Shown here in pieces: positions 61,935-64,000 of a stretch of 64,000 nt of DNA. The stretch is from Branchiostoma floridae (Eukaryota; Chordata; Leptocardii; Amphioxiformes; Branchiostomatidae). The stretch spans positions 12,669,075 through 12,733,074 of the forward strand of contig NC_049980.1 in the NCBI RefSeq assembly GCF_000003815.2, written 5' to 3'. Position 1 is the stretch's first letter. Each line of letters begins with the position of its first letter. A program made the translations under genes and the position numbers. The notes below the pieces were generated by a model that was given only the letters and a program-made list of their open reading frames with translations, searched no databases and was not told the DNA's origin.

Positions 61935-62979
61935 TTAAGTCCCCGTGACGTATTGTTTCTTTGTCTCTACCTGGTGCAGTCTGTGTAGTATCAATGGCCG
62001 GTCTGTGCCCCGTACCAGCTCGATCACGTTCCAATAGGCTGATAGCCCCAATGTGAAACACAGGTGATACGGGCTGAACAAATTCAGCACCAGGTTCGCG
62101 TCACAAATGCGGGAAATATAACTGTTGTGCAAATGTTCATATCATTCTAATTAGTATACAATCATATCTAAGGGTGAAAAGCCACATTGAATTCCAGTCA
62201 AAATGTTGATTTAAGTAAATTCATGTTGTGTCCTACAAGGGATAAGCATATACTGTACATTTTGTGCATCAATACAAGAAAATGTGCTTTGATAAAATAT
62301 TTTTCTTTTTCTTTTGCTTGTGATCAACATGGACCGTACAATCAATGATTTCCACACTCCAGACACAGTGTGTGAAATCGGGTTATGAAATCATTTAACA
62401 GCAATCGTTCTCTAGATGAGAAATATATACATATTTATGGTCTATGGCTACAAAACAAACGATTCATTTTACCGCGCCCGGTGTCATTTGGGTCGGTGTA
62501 GAATATCGTATTTCTCGGTACCTGGTTTCCTTTGCCGCAAACATGGCGGAGATTTAACTTCAACCCACGCTACCGGGGAGGAACGCCAGCCTTGCCGTGA
62601 AGTTGAGAGGTAAGAAATACCATACATCTACGCATAGACGTCACTGTGTTGAAGAAAACGCGGAAAATCCCAGGTATGCCGTCGCTATATTACACGGAAG
62701 GTGTGCAGTGTACGTAGCGTCACGCTACGTGTGATTGGACCAAGCAGCGATCTGCGTACCTTAGAAAATTTCCTTCCTTGTTTCGGGTTTGACATTACAT
62801 GTTCCACCTTGGACGTCACACGAGCGGAAAATTTGTTATAGACATATAGTTGTATTGAATACCTTCTTGTGTCTGCACCTCATCAAGTAGAGCTATTTTA
62901 TGGGTTATAATTTGTATGCATGTTACCTTGGAAACTGATTTCGAAAGCGCACTAAAAATGGCGGGCTCCAAGCTTCCAT
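61935..62979 (-). CDS. Possible small two-exon gene, 79 aa, one membrane segment
   Basis: Exon 1 (62979-62927) encodes MEAWSPPFLVRFRNQFP and ends AG|GTAACA; exon 2 starts after CACAACAG at 62121 and completes the split codon. The join runs PSYISRICDANLVLNLFSPY, then HLCFTLGLSAYWNVIELV, a hydrophobic stretch at about 28-54, then RGTDRPLILHRLHQ and VETKKQYVTGT before the stop at 61935. AATAAA lies at 61928-61923, seven bases past the stop. Alternatively CAG|GTAGAG at 61970 is a donor and more exons follow. I do not recognise the protein. The ATG lacks a purine at -3. Confidence 0.4.
62460..62760. promoter_or_regulatory. CpG-containing promoter-like patch
   Basis: Contains AACATGGCGGAG (YY1-like, about 62534), a plus-strand donor GAG|GTAAGA at 62610, a CCAAT box (ATTGG about 62734) and the 19-bp palindrome at 62712-62730. 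May be the first exon of a plus-strand gene lying outside the window. Confidence 0.3.
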
Positions 62980-64000
62980 AAGCAACTGGTGTGATGTGTG
63001 ACATTCACCTGGCGGTTTTACTCACAGGCAGACTAAGTCAATTTCACGATCTATAAAAAGAAATGGTTGAGGAAATAGATTGTGTATGGTGCCTCCTAGA
63101 AGCCGGGTTTTCTTCGGGGAGGGGATGAGGGTAGATTACAATGCGTAGCTTGTAGAAGGAAGAGAATATGGGTGACTTTATGACGCAGTCTTAGCAACAG
63201 GCTTACCATATGGTTACAGACTGTGCACACGCACTAAGCCTGGTAAGACTACACTATAGGACCATAACTGCCTCAGGGCAGAGATGAACTTTCCTCCCCC
63301 CATGCCGCAACACATGTTAAAACAAAATTAAACTGCTCTTTTCCCCACCTTGGCAGTAACAGATTTTCACTAAGTAAAAGAGGCTGAAAACTGCCATGTT
63401 CATAATCTTTAGGATCTAGAATCAGCCATAGGAACCAGCGTGTTCCTTTCTACCCCCGGTATGTTGATCAACATGTATAAGCGGAAAGTCGCTTCCCGTT
63501 TCTAAAATCGTGATGTTTACAGTCAAGTGTGCTTGAACTCACCTGAGCATGTCCTGAAATGCAAGGTGGGCTTCTCTTTCATGTTTTCAACTGTCCACGC
63601 TATAAACTTTATTCCCTTGACTTGGTAGACAACACACAGCTAGGCATGAATATCAAAAGTAACTTGAATGAGAAAAGACTACATAAACACAAGGACGTTA
63701 TCTCATATAATGTCCTTGATAAACACCGTTGCAGTTGTGTTTCTTGTATTCATGATCACTCATCGTTTCTTGTTTGTTTGCCATGGTATTACTGATGTAA
63801 GAATTTTCATAATGTTGGTTACAGAACTACATCATTTAGTCAAAGTGTAAAAAAAACAAGGGCAATAAAAGAGACAAAGTAAGGTGGTACCAATATTTGA
63901 CGTGCTCTGTTCCAAACGATAGTTGTACAAAACGCGTAAGCAGCCGTAAATTAATTTTAATCAGTTAATACGGAACTATTATCGAAATGAAAGAAAACAC
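62980..64000. other. Right end of window
   Basis: No gene or repeat recognised. Confidence 0.5.

Noticed and set aside
1-64000. CRISPR arrays, operons, Shine-Dalgarno sites, rRNA and tRNA genes
   Set aside because: The sequence is plainly eukaryotic with spliced genes; I saw no tRNA or rRNA signature by eye.

Overview
Animal genomic DNA, about 40% GC by eye. Small exons are separated by long introns rich in short inverted-repeat elements, with canonical GT-AG splice sites throughout (one GC-AG). Vertebrate-like RTEL1, a single short stathmin, HINT3-like genes and an extreme abundance of TACATGTA-type motifs suggest an invertebrate deuterostome, most likely a lancelet (Branchiostoma). The taxon is an inference; the gene calls are not. 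Two 100-N runs (1253-1352, 35155-35254) are assembly gaps.

Layout. (1) 502-5167, minus strand: a complete stathmin gene of five coding exons (142 aa), with a probable non-coding first exon ending at 14504. (2) 14504-15276: a probable two-way promoter with CACGTG, two CCAAT boxes, E2F-like sites and a YY1-like ATGGCGGC. (3) 15277-49481, plus strand: the complete RTEL1 helicase gene, reconstructed as 33 coding exons that join in frame to 1183 codons, with tandem polyadenylation signals at 50131-50140. (4) 50299-55008 and 57722-60138, minus strand: two tandem HINT3-like genes of five exons each with identical intron phases. One has an intact HIT motif. The other has cysteine in place of the catalytic histidine. 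(5) 61935-62979, minus strand: a possible two-exon gene for a 79-residue protein with one hydrophobic segment, not recognised.

Functions. RTEL1 is an XPD-type Fe-S helicase that unwinds telomere loops, G-quadruplexes and recombination intermediates. The model has Walker A, four Fe-S cysteines, DEAH, motifs V and VI, and one harmonin-homology domain. The second harmonin domain, the C-terminal RING and the canonical PIP box of the human protein are missing. Stathmin sequesters tubulin. HINT3 proteins hydrolyse nucleoside phosphoramidates and acyl-adenylates. There is no operon logic here. The head-to-head stathmin/RTEL1 pairing is notable because human STMN3 and RTEL1 are also divergent neighbours on chromosome 20.

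Non-coding content. Introns hold a 21-bp-unit minisatellite of about 1.1 kb (intron 4), degenerate relatives of it elsewhere, two hAT-like MITEs with clear ends (one with an 8-bp target duplication), a TACTGTAA-ended 212-bp family, several foldback elements and an antisense non-LTR retrotransposon tail.
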